This document shows positions 44,851 to 53,998 of a stretch of DNA of 64,000 nucleotides, in pieces. The DNA comes from UBA3069 sp050633465. Lineage in GTDB: Bacteria > Pseudomonadota > Alphaproteobacteria > Rhodobacterales > Rhodobacteraceae. The stretch's first letter is position 1. Every line of letters starts with the position of its first letter. Made by a program: the position numbers and the translations under genes. The notes under the pieces were generated by a model. That model did no database searches. It saw only the letters and a program-made list of their open reading frames with translations, and was not told where the DNA came from. The stretch lies in NCBI GenBank assembly GCA_050633465.1, contig JBOEGO010000016.1:32606-96605 (forward strand). The letters are read 5' to 3'.

Positions 44851-45494
44851 GTGATATCCTCGAATTGCAATTGCAGGTCGCGCACGTGATCGACCAGCCC
44901 GGGTTGCTGTGAGCGGCGCATACGGGTGGCGGCGATGATGGTTTTCAGTTCGGAAAATGTTTGGTCCAGATCATCATTCACCAGCACGAAATCATAGCCA
45001 TCCCAATGGCTTATCTCGTCCCAGCTTTTCTGCATCCGGCGGGTGATCACCTCTTCGCTGTCCTGTCCGCGGCTGACCAGACGGCGGTGCAATTCGGCAA
45101 TGGATGGCGGCAGAATGAAAATCGACAGGGTGTTCTGGCCCAATGACGAATTGCGGATTTGCTGCGCGCCCTGCCAGTCGATATCAAACAGAACATCGCG
45201 CCCTGCCTCGATTGCGGCCTCGACCGGCCCCTTGGGCGAGCCATAGAAATTGCCGAACACATGGGCGTGTTCCAACATGCCCTGCGCCGCGACATCGCGT
45301 TTGAAATCTTCCTCGTGCATGAAGTGGTAATCCTTGCCGTCCACCTCGCCCTCGCGCGGGGCGCGGGTGGTGGCGGATACCGAAAACGACAGGCTGTCAT
45401 CCCAATCCAACAGGCGTTTTGACAGGGTGGATTTACCCGCACCTGATGGTGACGACAGAATGATCAGCAATCCGCGGCGGTCGTTGCCCGTCAT
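44847..45494 (-). CDS. gmk: Guanylate kinase
   Basis: A 215-residue enzyme that phosphorylates GMP to GDP. The P-loop is LIILSSPSGAGKSTLSKRLL, followed by SVSATTRAPREGEVDGKDYH and VLFDIDWQGAQQI. The start MTGNDRRG at 45494 has a modest AAAGGGG upstream; the frame opens 13 codons earlier, overlapping yicC. The gene follows yicC, the common arrangement. Confidence 0.97.
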   Translation of the reverse strand: MTGNDRRGLLIILSSPSGAGKSTLSKRLLDWDDSLSFSVSATTRAPREGEVDGKDYHFMHEEDFKRDVAAQGMLEHAHVFGNFYGSPKGPVEAAIEAGRDVLFDIDWQGAQQIRNSSLGQNTLSIFILPPSIAELHRRLVSRGQDSEEVITRRMQKSWDEISHWDGYDFVLVNDDLDQTFSELKTIIAATRMRRSQQPGLVDHVRDLQLQFEDIT

Positions 45495-45507
45495 GGTTCT
45501 GGCCCCT

Positions 45508-46398
45508 TTATTCAACATTTTGCACCTGCTCACGCATCTGGTCGATCAGGGTTTTCATTTCCAACCCGATGCGGGTCAACGCGGGGGATTGCGCCTTGGA
45601 ACACAGGGTGTTTGCCTCGCGGTTGAATTCCTGCATCAGGAAATCGAATTTACGCCCGACCGGGCCGTTAACGCCCAGCAATTCACGCGCTGCATCGACA
45701 TGGGCGCGCAGCCTGTCCAGTTCTTCGGTCACATCGGTTTTCACGGCGATGATCGCCAGCTCTTGCGCCACGCGGTCAGGGTCAACATTGTCCAGATTGT
45801 CCAACACACGGGCCAGTGCGGATTTTAGCGATATCGCGGCCTCTGCGCGCCGTGCGGTTGCCGCATCCTGGGCCGCCTGAACCAGATCGGCGATTTCATT
45901 CAACTGGCGGGTCAAAATCCTGGCCAGTGCTGCGCCCTCTCTGGCGCGCATGTCCTGAAAGGCGACCAGCAGTTGCGCGGCTTCTTGCACCAGTTTGGGC
46001 AGCAGGGTTTTGGATTCGCTATCCGTGGTCGATGCCTCGTATATGCCGCGCAACGTCAGGATATCCGATGGCGTCGAGGGGGCCAGTGACAGGCCCTGCT
46101 CCATGGCTTCGGCTTCGATCCGTTTCAGGGCGGCAATGGCAGAATTCAGCGCGGATTCGTTTACAGCCAACTGGCCGCCGCTTTCCTCGCGTGTGACGCG
46201 CAGGGACAGGGTCACATTGCCCCGCGACAGGGATTTCCCCAGCGTTTCGCGCAATGCGGGCTCCAACCCTTCGATCCAGTCGGGCACACGCAGACGCAGA
46301 TCCAGCCCCTTGCCATTCACCCCGCGCAAGTCCCAAGACCAGTTATACCCCCCTTCGCTGCCCTTGTCGGCAGCAAAGCCCGTCATGGATTTTATCAC
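45508..46398 (-). CDS. yicC: YicC family endoribonuclease
   Basis: A 296-residue protein starting MIKSMTGFAADKG, the YicC signature, with RGVNGKGLDLRLRVPDWIEG and the C-terminal EFNREANTLCSKAQSPALT. YicC proteins are reported as endoribonucleases acting on small RNAs and mRNAs, an interesting companion to the sRNA candidates here. It is the first gene of the unit with gmk. Confidence 0.94.
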   Translation of the reverse strand: MIKSMTGFAADKGSEGGYNWSWDLRGVNGKGLDLRLRVPDWIEGLEPALRETLGKSLSRGNVTLSLRVTREESGGQLAVNESALNSAIAALKRIEAEAMEQGLSLAPSTPSDILTLRGIYEASTTDSESKTLLPKLVQEAAQLLVAFQDMRAREGAALARILTRQLNEIADLVQAAQDAATARRAEAAISLKSALARVLDNLDNVDPDRVAQELAIIAVKTDVTEELDRLRAHVDAARELLGVNGPVGRKFDFLMQEFNREANTLCSKAQSPALTRIGLEMKTLIDQMREQVQNVE

Positions 46399-46569
46399 GC
46401 GAAACTCCTTGAATTGTTCCCTGTTCCCTAGTCCATTTTTCAGGTCAGAGGCAAGGCAAGAGCCGCATCCGTGCCAAGGCAGAGGTTAACCAATGGTATA
46501 GATATTATATACGATTTCCCTCAACCTGTGTCATATTAACGGAAAGGTAAGGGATCTGTGCGAAAGGTT

Positions 46570-46585
46570 AACGGAAGGATCCGTT
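46570..46585. promoter_or_regulatory. Inverted repeat upstream of the PAS-protein gene
   Basis: AACGGA-AGGA-TCCGTT is a perfect 6-bp inverted repeat 57 bp before the PAS gene. TTAACGGAA occurs at 46536 and again at 46568. TTAACGGAAAGGTAA (46536-46550) is one base from a CtrA site (TTAA-N7-TTAA). These are candidate operators in the yicC/PAS intergenic region. Confidence 0.3.
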
Positions 46586-46641
46586 GATCAATCGCTACAG
46601 GTGTTTTCGATGTTAAAGACTGGTAGCCAAAGGATTTTCTG

Positions 46642-47364
46642 ATGCGCCGTGACAATGACAGTGATCGCAACGTGATCTCGATGAACCGTTTTGTCGACAA
46701 GGAGCGTTTCCCCCTGCTGGCCGAGGTCGAGGCCTATTGGGATGGGTTGCGCGGCCCGCGCCCCGTGCCGATGCGTTCCGAAGTGGACCCGCGCGGTATC
46801 GAGCGTGCGCTGGAATATGCATTCATTCTGGAACGGATTGCCCCCGGTGTGGCGCGGTTGCGCATTGCCGGTTCGCATCTGACCGACCTGATGGGAATGG
46901 AGGTCCGCGGCATGCCCCTGACCGCATTTTTCACGCCGGATGCGCGCAAACAGATCACCAAATGCCTGGAGGACGTGTTTTCCGGACCCGCCATCGGCGA
47001 GGTTATGCTAAGCGCCGACAAAGGCATCGGCAAACCGGCGATGGACGCGAAAATGTTGCTGTTGCCCATGGCCAGCGATATGGGCGATGTCAGCCGGATT
47101 CTGGGCTGTTTCGTTACCAATGGCCAAATCGGGCGCACCCCGCGCCGGTTCAACGTGACGGATGTGAAAATGCGCGACATTGCGCTGCGTGAACAGCCGC
47201 CGCTGGCATCCGTTCCATTGCGTAAAACACCCGTGAAACCGCTGCAGGACAGGGCCGAATTTTCAGAATCCGCCGCGCCATTCGATCGTGGCCAGATCAA
47301 GGAAAGCAGGCTGGTCAACCGCCCGTCCCTGCCGCCCTATCTGCGATTGGTCGAAACGGATTAA
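46642..47364 (+). CDS. PAS domain protein (DUF1457 family)
   Basis: A 240-residue soluble protein. Residues about 20-160 match the alphaproteobacterial PAS_5/DUF1457 domain (AEVEAYWDGLRGPRPVPMRS, IAGSHLTDLMGMEVRGMPL, TAFFTPDAR). No kinase, GGDEF or DNA-binding domain follows; the C-terminal 80 residues look disordered. Members are typically present in several copies in this group with unknown roles. A strong terminator follows at 47431. Confidence 0.87.
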   Translation: MRRDNDSDRNVISMNRFVDKERFPLLAEVEAYWDGLRGPRPVPMRSEVDPRGIERALEYAFILERIAPGVARLRIAGSHLTDLMGMEVRGMPLTAFFTPDARKQITKCLEDVFSGPAIGEVMLSADKGIGKPAMDAKMLLLPMASDMGDVSRILGCFVTNGQIGRTPRRFNVTDVKMRDIALREQPPLASVPLRKTPVKPLQDRAEFSESAAPFDRGQIKESRLVNRPSLPPYLRLVETD

Positions 47365-47430
47365 TCTGCCATCTGGCAGGGAAAGCACCGGATCAACCCA
47401 CCAGACAGTGGACAACCGGACAGAGGACAA

Positions 47431-47460
47431 AAGGCAGGCCAATCTGGCCTGCCTTTCTTT
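47431..47460. terminator. Bidirectional terminator between PAS gene and DAHP synthase
   Basis: AAGGCAGGCCA (47431-47441) and TGGCCTGCCTT (47445-47455) form an 11-bp stem with a 3-base loop, with TCTTT on the plus side and a TTTTGTCC stretch on the minus side. It serves both convergent genes. Confidence 0.85.
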
Positions 47461-47488
47461 GTTGTATCAATGGCTTGCGGCGCATATT

Positions 47489-48856
47489 TCAACCAGCATT
47501 GGCCTGACGAGTGTCGCGCAGCGATGACAGTTCTTCGGCCACAAGGAACGCCAGTTCCAGCGATTGCGACGCATTCAGACGCGGATCACAAGCGGTGTGG
47601 TAACGTGCGCTCAGGTCCTCGTCCGTGACGGCACGCACGCCGCCGGTGCATTCGGTCACATCCTGACCCGTCATTTCAAAATGCACACCGCCGGGAATGG
47701 TGCCCTCGGCCTTATGCACGCCAAAGAATTCGCGCACCTCGCGCAGCACCGATTCAAAGGGCCGCGTTTTATAACCGCTGGACGATTTGATGGTGTTGCC
47801 GTGCATCGGGTCACAGGTCCACAGCACATTGGCCCCCTCTTCGCGCACGGTCTGGATCAGGCGCGGCAGGTTTTCCGCCACCTTGCCCGCGCCGAAACGT
47901 GCGATCAGGGTCAGGCGTCCCTCTTCATTCTTCGGGTTCAGCTTGGCCATCAGCGCCTTTAGATCATCGGATGTCATGGTCGGGCCGCATTTCAACCCGA
48001 TCGGGTTCATCACGCCAGAGCAGAATTCGACATGCGCGCCATCGGGCTGGCGGGTGCGATCCCCGATCCAGATCATATGACCGGACCCGGCCAACCATTT
48101 GCCAGACGTGGAATCATTGCGGCACAGCGCCTCTTCGTATTCCAGCAGCAGGGCCTCGTGACTGGTGTAGAAATCAACGGTTTGCAGCGTATGCGCACGG
48201 TCGCTGTCGACCCCTGCGGCGCGCATGAAATCCAGCGTGTCGCTGATCCGGTTCGCCAGATCGCGATACTGCGCCGCCTTTTGCGATTCCGTAAACCCGA
48301 GGGTCCACTGATGCACCTGATGCACATCGGCATAACCACCCGTTGAAAACGCGCGCAACAGGTTCAGCGTGGCCGCCGCCTGCGTATAGGCCTGCAACAT
48401 TTTTCTGGGGTCGGGAATGCGTGCTTCGGGGGTGAAATCCAGCTCGTTGATGATGTCGCCGCGATAGCTGGGCAATTCCACACCATCCACGGTTTCCGTC
48501 GGCGCGGAACGCGGTTTAGCGAACTGGCCTGCCATGCGGCCGACCTTGACCACGGGCACCTTGGCCCCATAGGTCAATACCATCGCCATTTGAAGCATCA
48601 CTTTAAAAGTGTCGCGTATCCCATTGGCACTAAACTGTTCAAAGCTTTCGGCGCAATCGCCACCTTGCAGCAAAAAAGCCTCGCCACGCGATGCGGCGGC
48701 CAGTTGCGCACGCAGTTTGCGCGCCTCGCCCGCAAAGACAAGCGGCGGATATTTCGACAGTTGGGCCTCGACTGACTCCAATGCTGCGCCATCCGTATAA
48801 TCGGGCATTTGAACCCTGGGCTTTGCGCGCCAATCGGATTTTTGCCACTCGCTCAT
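47489..48856 (-). CDS. Class II DAHP synthase
   Basis: A 455-residue 3-deoxy-7-phosphoheptulonate synthase of the plant-like class II, first enzyme of the shikimate pathway. It has WRAKPRVQMPDY near the N-terminus, EAFLLQGGDCAESFEQF with the metal-ligand Cys, GRMAGQFAKPRSAPTE, WTCDPMHGNT and GVHFEMTGQDVTEC. It would condense erythrose 4-phosphate and phosphoenolpyruvate. Usually named aroF/aroG-type; I do not assign a symbol. It is divergent from the GlxA-type regulator. Confidence 0.95.
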   Translation of the reverse strand: MSEWQKSDWRAKPRVQMPDYTDGAALESVEAQLSKYPPLVFAGEARKLRAQLAAASRGEAFLLQGGDCAESFEQFSANGIRDTFKVMLQMAMVLTYGAKVPVVKVGRMAGQFAKPRSAPTETVDGVELPSYRGDIINELDFTPEARIPDPRKMLQAYTQAAATLNLLRAFSTGGYADVHQVHQWTLGFTESQKAAQYRDLANRISDTLDFMRAAGVDSDRAHTLQTVDFYTSHEALLLEYEEALCRNDSTSGKWLAGSGHMIWIGDRTRQPDGAHVEFCSGVMNPIGLKCGPTMTSDDLKALMAKLNPKNEEGRLTLIARFGAGKVAENLPRLIQTVREEGANVLWTCDPMHGNTIKSSSGYKTRPFESVLREVREFFGVHKAEGTIPGGVHFEMTGQDVTECTGGVRAVTDEDLSARYHTACDPRLNASQSLELAFLVAEELSSLRDTRQANAG

Positions 48857-49032
48857 CGTGTTTCTCCACGTTTTCGGGTCATTTTGTTCGACACTCTATA
48901 CAGAACCACTGATGCCTAGGCCATACGCATGACGGTTAATTTTCGACTTGGCCGGGCGGGCCTATGCTCACGGCCCTTGATGCGGCTTTGCAAAACTGAT
49001 CAAGTATCGGCCACAACATCAGGGGCGACGCC

Positions 49033-50052
49033 ATGACCACAGCACAAACTCCACGCCCCCAGCCAATGGACCGTGGCGCGACACGCCGCTTTACCTTTGT
49101 GCTATTGGACCGTTTTACCCTGCTTAGCTTTGCCTCGGCTGTGGAATGTCTGCGCCTTGCCAACCGTATGGCCGGATATGATGCCTATGCCTGGCAACTG
49201 GTGGGCGAAGGCGGCGAAACAGCGACCTGTTCAGCGGGCACCGTGTTCAAACTGGATGATGATCTGGGCGAATTACAGCGCCACGATGTGGCACTGATTT
49301 GCGGCGGATTGGATGTGCAAAAAGCCACGACCAAACGTCTGCTGTCGTGGCTGCGCCGGGAATCCCGCAAGGGAATCGTGATCGGCGGGCTGTGCACCGC
49401 TGCGCATGTGCTGGCCAAGGCCGGTTTGCTGGATGGCAAACGCGCCACCGTTCACTGGGAAAACCAGGACAGTTTTCAGGAAGAATTCGAAGATGTCGAC
49501 CTGACCAAACGCGTGTTCGTCATGGATGGAAACCGTTGGACAACTGCCGGAGGAACGTCATCTATCGACCTGATGTTAAAGGTAATTGCCGGTGATCTGG
49601 GGCCAGAGGTGGCCAATGCCGTGGCCGACCAACAGATATATTCGGCCATTCGCACGGATCAGGACACGCAGCGACTATCGGTGCCCACCCGCATCGGCGT
49701 GCGCCACCCGAAACTGGGAATGGTGATCCAGAAAATGGAAACCAACATCGAAGAGCCGATCAGCCCGTCGTCATTGGCCGCCGAGGTCGGCATGTCCACC
49801 CGCCAGCTGGAACGCCTGTTTCGCCGCTATCTGAACCGGTCGCCAAAACGCTATTACATGGAACTGCGCCTGTCCAAGGCGCGCAACCTGTTGATGCAAA
49901 CGGATATGAGCGTGATCAACGTGGCACTGTCATGCGGTTTTGCCAGCCCGTCGCATTTTTCCAAATGCTATCGCGCGCAATATGAAACCACGCCCTATCG
50001 CGAGCGGGGATCAAACGGCAACCGTCTGTCAGAACAGCAACCCACAAGCTGA
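49033..50052 (+). CDS. GlxA family AraC-type regulator
   Basis: A 339-residue regulator. The N-terminal DJ-1/PfpI-like domain (about 15-190) includes LICGGLDVQKATTKRLLSW and IGGLCTAAHVLAKAGLLDG with the nucleophile-like Cys, and is used for ligand sensing. Two AraC helix-turn-helix motifs follow (about 230-325, LAAEVGMSTRQLERLFRRYL and VALSCGFASPSHFSKCYR). Relatives include CdhR, GbdR and ArgR regulators of carnitine, choline or arginine use. The ABC importer starts 100 bp downstream and is the probable target. Confidence 0.9.
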   Translation: MTTAQTPRPQPMDRGATRRFTFVLLDRFTLLSFASAVECLRLANRMAGYDAYAWQLVGEGGETATCSAGTVFKLDDDLGELQRHDVALICGGLDVQKATTKRLLSWLRRESRKGIVIGGLCTAAHVLAKAGLLDGKRATVHWENQDSFQEEFEDVDLTKRVFVMDGNRWTTAGGTSSIDLMLKVIAGDLGPEVANAVADQQIYSAIRTDQDTQRLSVPTRIGVRHPKLGMVIQKMETNIEEPISPSSLAAEVGMSTRQLERLFRRYLNRSPKRYYMELRLSKARNLLMQTDMSVINVALSCGFASPSHFSKCYRAQYETTPYRERGSNGNRLSEQQPTS

Positions 50053-50056
50053 CCCA

Positions 50057-50072
50057 TGGTCAGATTTGACCA
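50057..50072. promoter_or_regulatory. Inverted repeat before the ABC importer
   Basis: TGGTCA-GATT-TGACCA is a perfect palindrome with a 4-base spacer, 5 bp after the regulator stop and 81 bp before the binding-protein ATG. No T tract follows. It is a candidate operator for the transporter operon. Confidence 0.4.
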
Positions 50073-50152
50073 CATGATCAAGACACTTTTCTTTTACCAA
50101 AAGCCGCAATAGGCTCCGCATCGGACCTATCGTTCCAATCAGGGAGAATAAC

Positions 50153-51334
50153 ATGAAAAAGCTGCTTATGGCGACTGCTGCCTCTGCTTTGCTGGCCGGG
50201 GCCGCATCGGCCGAAGAAATCAAACTGGGCGTTATTTTGGGCTTTACCGGCCCGATTGAATCGCTGACCCCCAATATGGCCGCCGGTGCCGAACTGGCGA
50301 TGAAGGAAATCAGCGACAGCGGCAAGCTGCTGGATGGTTCCACCGTTGTGTCGGTGCGCGCTGATTCCACCTGTGTTGACGCGGGCGCGGCCACGGCTGC
50401 CGCCGAACGTCTGATCACATCCGACGGCGTCAAAGGCATCATGGGAGCGGATTGCTCGGGCGTGACTGGCGCGGTTCTGGCCAATGCGGCCCTGCCCAAT
50501 GGCGTTGTGATGATCTCGCCCTCGGCCACATCGCCCGCCCTGTCGGATGCCGAAGACAACGGTTTGTTCTTTCGCACCGCACCGTCGGATGCACGCCAAG
50601 GCGAAGTGATGACCACTGTTTTGCTGGAACAGGGCATCAAATCCGTGGCGCTGACCTATACCAACAATGACTATGGCAAGGGTCTGGCGGATAGCTTTCA
50701 GCAGGCTTTTGAAGCCGCAGGCGGTTCGGTCACCATCTCTGCCGCGCACGAAGACGGCAAGGCGGATTACTCGGCCGAGGTCGCAGCACTGGCCGCCGCG
50801 GGCGGTGACCGTCTGGTCGTCGCGGGCTATGTCGACCAGGGCGGCAACGGCATCGTTCGCGCAGCGCTGGATGCGGGCGCCTTTGATACGTTCCACTTCC
50901 CCGATGGCATGATCGGCGCGAAACTCGAAGAAGATTTCGGCACAATGCTGGACGGCTCCACCGGTCAGGTGCCCGGCACCGACAGCCCGGGCGCGGCCAA
51001 ATTCGCCGAAGTCGTGGGTGACGCGGTTGACGTGACCTCGCCCTATGCGGGCGAAAGCTATGACGCGGCGGCGCTGATCCTGCTGGCGATGCAGGCGGCG
51101 GGTTCGTCCGATCCCTCTGACTACAAAGGGAAAATCATGGATGTGGCCAATGCGCCCGGCGAACAGATTTTCCCCGGAGAGCTGGCCAAGGCGCTGGAAA
51201 TCATTGCCGGTGGTGGTGACATTGATTATGTCGGCGCAACTGCGGTGGAACTGATCGGCCCCGGCGAAGCAGCGGGCGGTTACCGCGAGCTGAAGTTCGA
51301 AATCGGCAAGATGGAAACCGTGAAATACCGCTGA
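50153..51334 (+). CDS. ABC transporter binding protein, branched-chain amino acid type
   Basis: A 393-residue periplasmic binding protein. The signal peptide is MKKLLMATAASALLAGAASA, after which EEIKLGVILGFTGPIESLTP opens the mature LivJ-type Periplasmic binding protein fold. GADCSGVTGAVLAN and MISPSATSPALSD are ligand-loop segments typical of this class. It is the first gene of a five-gene importer and should be made in excess because an attenuating hairpin follows. The ligand is not identifiable; amino acids, amides or urea are possible. Confidence 0.93.
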   Translation: MKKLLMATAASALLAGAASAEEIKLGVILGFTGPIESLTPNMAAGAELAMKEISDSGKLLDGSTVVSVRADSTCVDAGAATAAAERLITSDGVKGIMGADCSGVTGAVLANAALPNGVVMISPSATSPALSDAEDNGLFFRTAPSDARQGEVMTTVLLEQGIKSVALTYTNNDYGKGLADSFQQAFEAAGGSVTISAAHEDGKADYSAEVAALAAAGGDRLVVAGYVDQGGNGIVRAALDAGAFDTFHFPDGMIGAKLEEDFGTMLDGSTGQVPGTDSPGAAKFAEVVGDAVDVTSPYAGESYDAAALILLAMQAAGSSDPSDYKGKIMDVANAPGEQIFPGELAKALEIIAGGGDIDYVGATAVELIGPGEAAGGYRELKFEIGKMETVKYR

Positions 51335-51360
51335 TCATCTGATCGAATATCAAACTTGGG

Positions 51361-51386
51361 CAGCCCGGTTTTTCCGGGCTGTTCCT
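51361..51386 (+). terminator. Attenuator after the binding-protein gene
   Basis: CAGCCCGG and CCGGGCTG form an 8-bp stem around TTTTT, followed by the weak tail TTCCTAT. It lies between the binding protein and the ATPase gene and would let a minority of transcripts continue. Confidence 0.65.
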
Positions 51387-51426
51387 ATACTTACAAGGCG
51401 AAGTTCAATCGCCGCGGGGGATGTCA

Positions 51427-52206
51427 ATGATCAGGGTTGAAAACCTGCACCGCCATTTCGGCGGGTTTCGTGCCGTAGATGGCGCAAGTCTGGAAATTGA
51501 ACAGGGGTCAATCACTGGATTGATCGGGCCGAATGGTGCCGGAAAAACCACGCTTTTCAACGTGATAGCTGGCGTTCTTGAACCAACGTCGGGACAGGTT
51601 ACCATGGGGGGTGCCGATATCACCGGCCTGCCGCCGCATCAGCTGTTTCACAAGGGGCTGTTGCGCACATTTCAGATCGCGCATGAATTCGGCTCGATGA
51701 CTTGTCGTGAAAACCTTATGATGGTGCCGGGCAATCAGTCGGGCGAAACCCTGTGGAACACCTGGTTTGGCCGCAAACGCATCGCCAACGAGGAGCGCGC
51801 CCTGCGCGCCAAAGCCGATGAAGTGCTTGAATTTCTGACCATTTCCCATTTGGCTGACCACAAGGCAGGGCAGGTTTCCGGTGGTCAGAAAAAGCTGCTG
51901 GAACTGGGGCGCACCATGATGGTGGACGCCAAGATCGTGTTTCTGGACGAGGTCGGCGCGGGCGTGAACCGCACCCTGTTGATGACCATCGCCGATACCA
52001 TCCTGCGCCTGAACCGCGAACGCGGCTACACCTTTGTCGTGATCGAACATGACATGGATTTCATTGGCAAAATCTGTGATCCGGTCATTTGCATGGCCGA
52101 AGGCAAGGTGCTGGCCCAGGGCACATTGGCCGAGATCAAGGCCAACCCGCATGTGATCGAGGCCTATCTGGGCACCGGCCTGAAAAACAAGGAAATGCTG
52201 GCATGA
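51427..52206 (+). CDS. ABC transporter ATPase, LivG type
   Basis: A 259-residue ATPase. Walker A is GLIGPNGAGKTTLFNVIAG, the signature is VSGGQKKLLEL and Walker B is IVFLDEVGAGVNRTL (Asp-Glu). The Q-loop region RTFQIAHEFGSM is LivG-like. The ATG at 51427 has GGGGG at a 6-base spacing; an ATG two codons earlier sits directly on it. Its stop overlaps the start of the second ATPase. One of the two ATPases powering the importer. Confidence 0.94.
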   Translation: MIRVENLHRHFGGFRAVDGASLEIEQGSITGLIGPNGAGKTTLFNVIAGVLEPTSGQVTMGGADITGLPPHQLFHKGLLRTFQIAHEFGSMTCRENLMMVPGNQSGETLWNTWFGRKRIANEERALRAKADEVLEFLTISHLADHKAGQVSGGQKKLLELGRTMMVDAKIVFLDEVGAGVNRTLLMTIADTILRLNRERGYTFVVIEHDMDFIGKICDPVICMAEGKVLAQGTLAEIKANPHVIEAYLGTGLKNKEMLA

Positions 52207-52931
52207 GCGCCGCAAGCAAAGAGCCGTTCCTGATCGGCAAGGCGATGACCGGCGGCTACGGCAAATCCGGCCCTGACATCCTGCATGATTGCACCATTGC
52301 GGTGGATCCCGGCGAAATTGCCGTGATCGTTGGCCCCAATGGCGCGGGCAAATCCACCGCGATGAAGGCGCTGTTTGGCATGTTGGACCTGCGTCAGGGA
52401 TCGGTGCATCTGGATGGTGTTGATATCACTGCGCTTTCCCCGCAGGAGCGCGTGGTGCAGGGCATGGGTTTTGTGCCGCAAACCCACAATATTTTCACCT
52501 CGATGACGGTCGAGGAAAACCTTGAAATGGGCGCGTTCATCCGGCGCGATGATTTTTCCGATACTATGGCGCAGGTCTATGATCTGTTCCCGATCCTCAA
52601 GGACAAACGCAACCAGCCTGCGGGCGAATTGTCGGGCGGCCAGCGCCAACAGGTGGCTGTGGGCCGTGCGCTGATGACCCAGCCAAAGGTGCTGATGCTG
52701 GACGAACCCACCGCTGGCGTGTCCCCCATAGTGATGGACGAGTTGTTCGACCGCATCATCGAAGTCGCCCGCACCGGCCTGCCGGTTTTGATGGTCGAAC
52801 AGAATGCGCGCCAAGCACTGGAAATCGCAGATAAGGGTTACGTTCTGGTGACAGGTGCCAATGCGCATACCGGAACCGGTCAGGATTTATTGGCCGATCC
52901 CGACGTGCGCCAAAGCTTCTTGGGAGGATGA
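52203..52931 (+). CDS. ABC transporter ATPase, LivF type
   Basis: A 242-residue ATPase, the second of the pair. Walker A is VIVGPNGAGKSTAMKALFG, the signature is ELSGGQRQQVAVGRAL and Walker B is VLMLDEPTAGVSP, then LMVEQNARQALEIAD for the switch His region (here Glu-Gln-Asn as in LivF). Its ATG overlaps the preceding stop by 3 bases. Confidence 0.95.
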   Translation: MSAASKEPFLIGKAMTGGYGKSGPDILHDCTIAVDPGEIAVIVGPNGAGKSTAMKALFGMLDLRQGSVHLDGVDITALSPQERVVQGMGFVPQTHNIFTSMTVEENLEMGAFIRRDDFSDTMAQVYDLFPILKDKRNQPAGELSGGQRQQVAVGRALMTQPKVLMLDEPTAGVSPIVMDELFDRIIEVARTGLPVLMVEQNARQALEIADKGYVLVTGANAHTGTGQDLLADPDVRQSFLGG

Positions 52932-52987
52932 GGAATGCGTCATAACCCCCTACCCTATATGAAAAACCTAACAACTGGACAGTGCCA

Positions 52988-53998
52988 ATGGATTTCCTGA
53001 ACGCCATCGTGGCCCTGTCCAATTTTGTTCTGATCCCTGCCATTGCCTATGGCAGTCAGCTGGCGCTGGGTGCGCTTGGCGTGACCTTGATCTATGGCAT
53101 CTTGCGGTTTTCCAACTTTGCCCATGGCGACACCATGGCGTTTGGCACCATGGTGACGGTGCTGTTTACATGGCTGTTTCAGGGCTGGGGCATCAGCTTT
53201 GGCCCGCTGCCCACTGCGCTGCTGGCCCTACCAATCGGCATTGCGATCACCGGGTTGCTGGTGCTGGGCACCGACCGCGTGGTGTATCGGTTTTACCGCC
53301 GCCAAAAGGCCGCGCCCGTGGTGTTTGTCATCGTGTCCATCGGGGTGATGTTCATCCTGAACGGGCTGGTGCGATTCATCATCGGGCCAGAGGATCAGCG
53401 GTTTGCCGATGGTGCGCGGTTTTTGATTTCGGCACGCGATTTCAAACAATGGTCGGGCCTGAACGAAGGTCTGGCGCTGAAATCCAGTCAGGCGATTACC
53501 GTGGTGGTCGCGGTTCTGGTTGTCGCGCTGCTGTTCTGGTTTCTGAATCGCACCCGCACGGGCAAATCCATGCGCGCCTATTCCGATAACGAGGATCTGG
53601 CCCTGCTGTCGGGCATCGACCCGGAACGCGTGGTCATGGTCACATGGTTGATTGTTGCCGCCTTGGCCACCGTCGCGGGCGTGCTGTATGGTTTGGATAA
53701 ATCATTCAAACCATTCACCTATTTTCAATTGCTGCTGCCTATATTTGCCAGCGCGATTGTCGGCGGTTTGGGCAACCCGCTGGGTGCCATCGCGGGCGGA
53801 TTCGTCATCGCATTCAGCGAGGTGCTGGTCACCTATCCCCTGAAAAAAATCCTTGGCTATCTGATGCCTGACAGCCTGCAACCCGATGGATTGGTGCAAT
53901 TGCTATCCACCGACTACAAATTTGCGGTCAGTTTCGTGTTGCTGGTGATCGTGCTGCTGTTCCGCCCCACCGGCCTGTTCAAAGGGAAATCGGTATGA
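52988..53998 (+). CDS. ABC transporter permease, LivH type
   Basis: A 336-residue permease with about eight hydrophobic helices. LALGALGVTLIYGILRFSNF, then AHGDTMAFGTMV, is the LivH-type N-terminal signature, and IVGGLGNPLGAIAGGFVIAF is the coupling region. The ATG at 52988 is preferred to a GTG at 52982. The 56-bp gap before it is the largest within this part of the operon. Confidence 0.93.
   Translation: MDFLNAIVALSNFVLIPAIAYGSQLALGALGVTLIYGILRFSNFAHGDTMAFGTMVTVLFTWLFQGWGISFGPLPTALLALPIGIAITGLLVLGTDRVVYRFYRRQKAAPVVFVIVSIGVMFILNGLVRFIIGPEDQRFADGARFLISARDFKQWSGLNEGLALKSSQAITVVVAVLVVALLFWFLNRTRTGKSMRAYSDNEDLALLSGIDPERVVMVTWLIVAALATVAGVLYGLDKSFKPFTYFQLLLPIFASAIVGGLGNPLGAIAGGFVIAFSEVLVTYPLKKILGYLMPDSLQPDGLVQLLSTDYKFAVSFVLLVIVLLFRPTGLFKGKSV

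Noticed and set aside
52935..52987. 20-codon ORF before the LivH-type gene
   Set aside because: It overlaps the permease start out of frame and lacks independent support.
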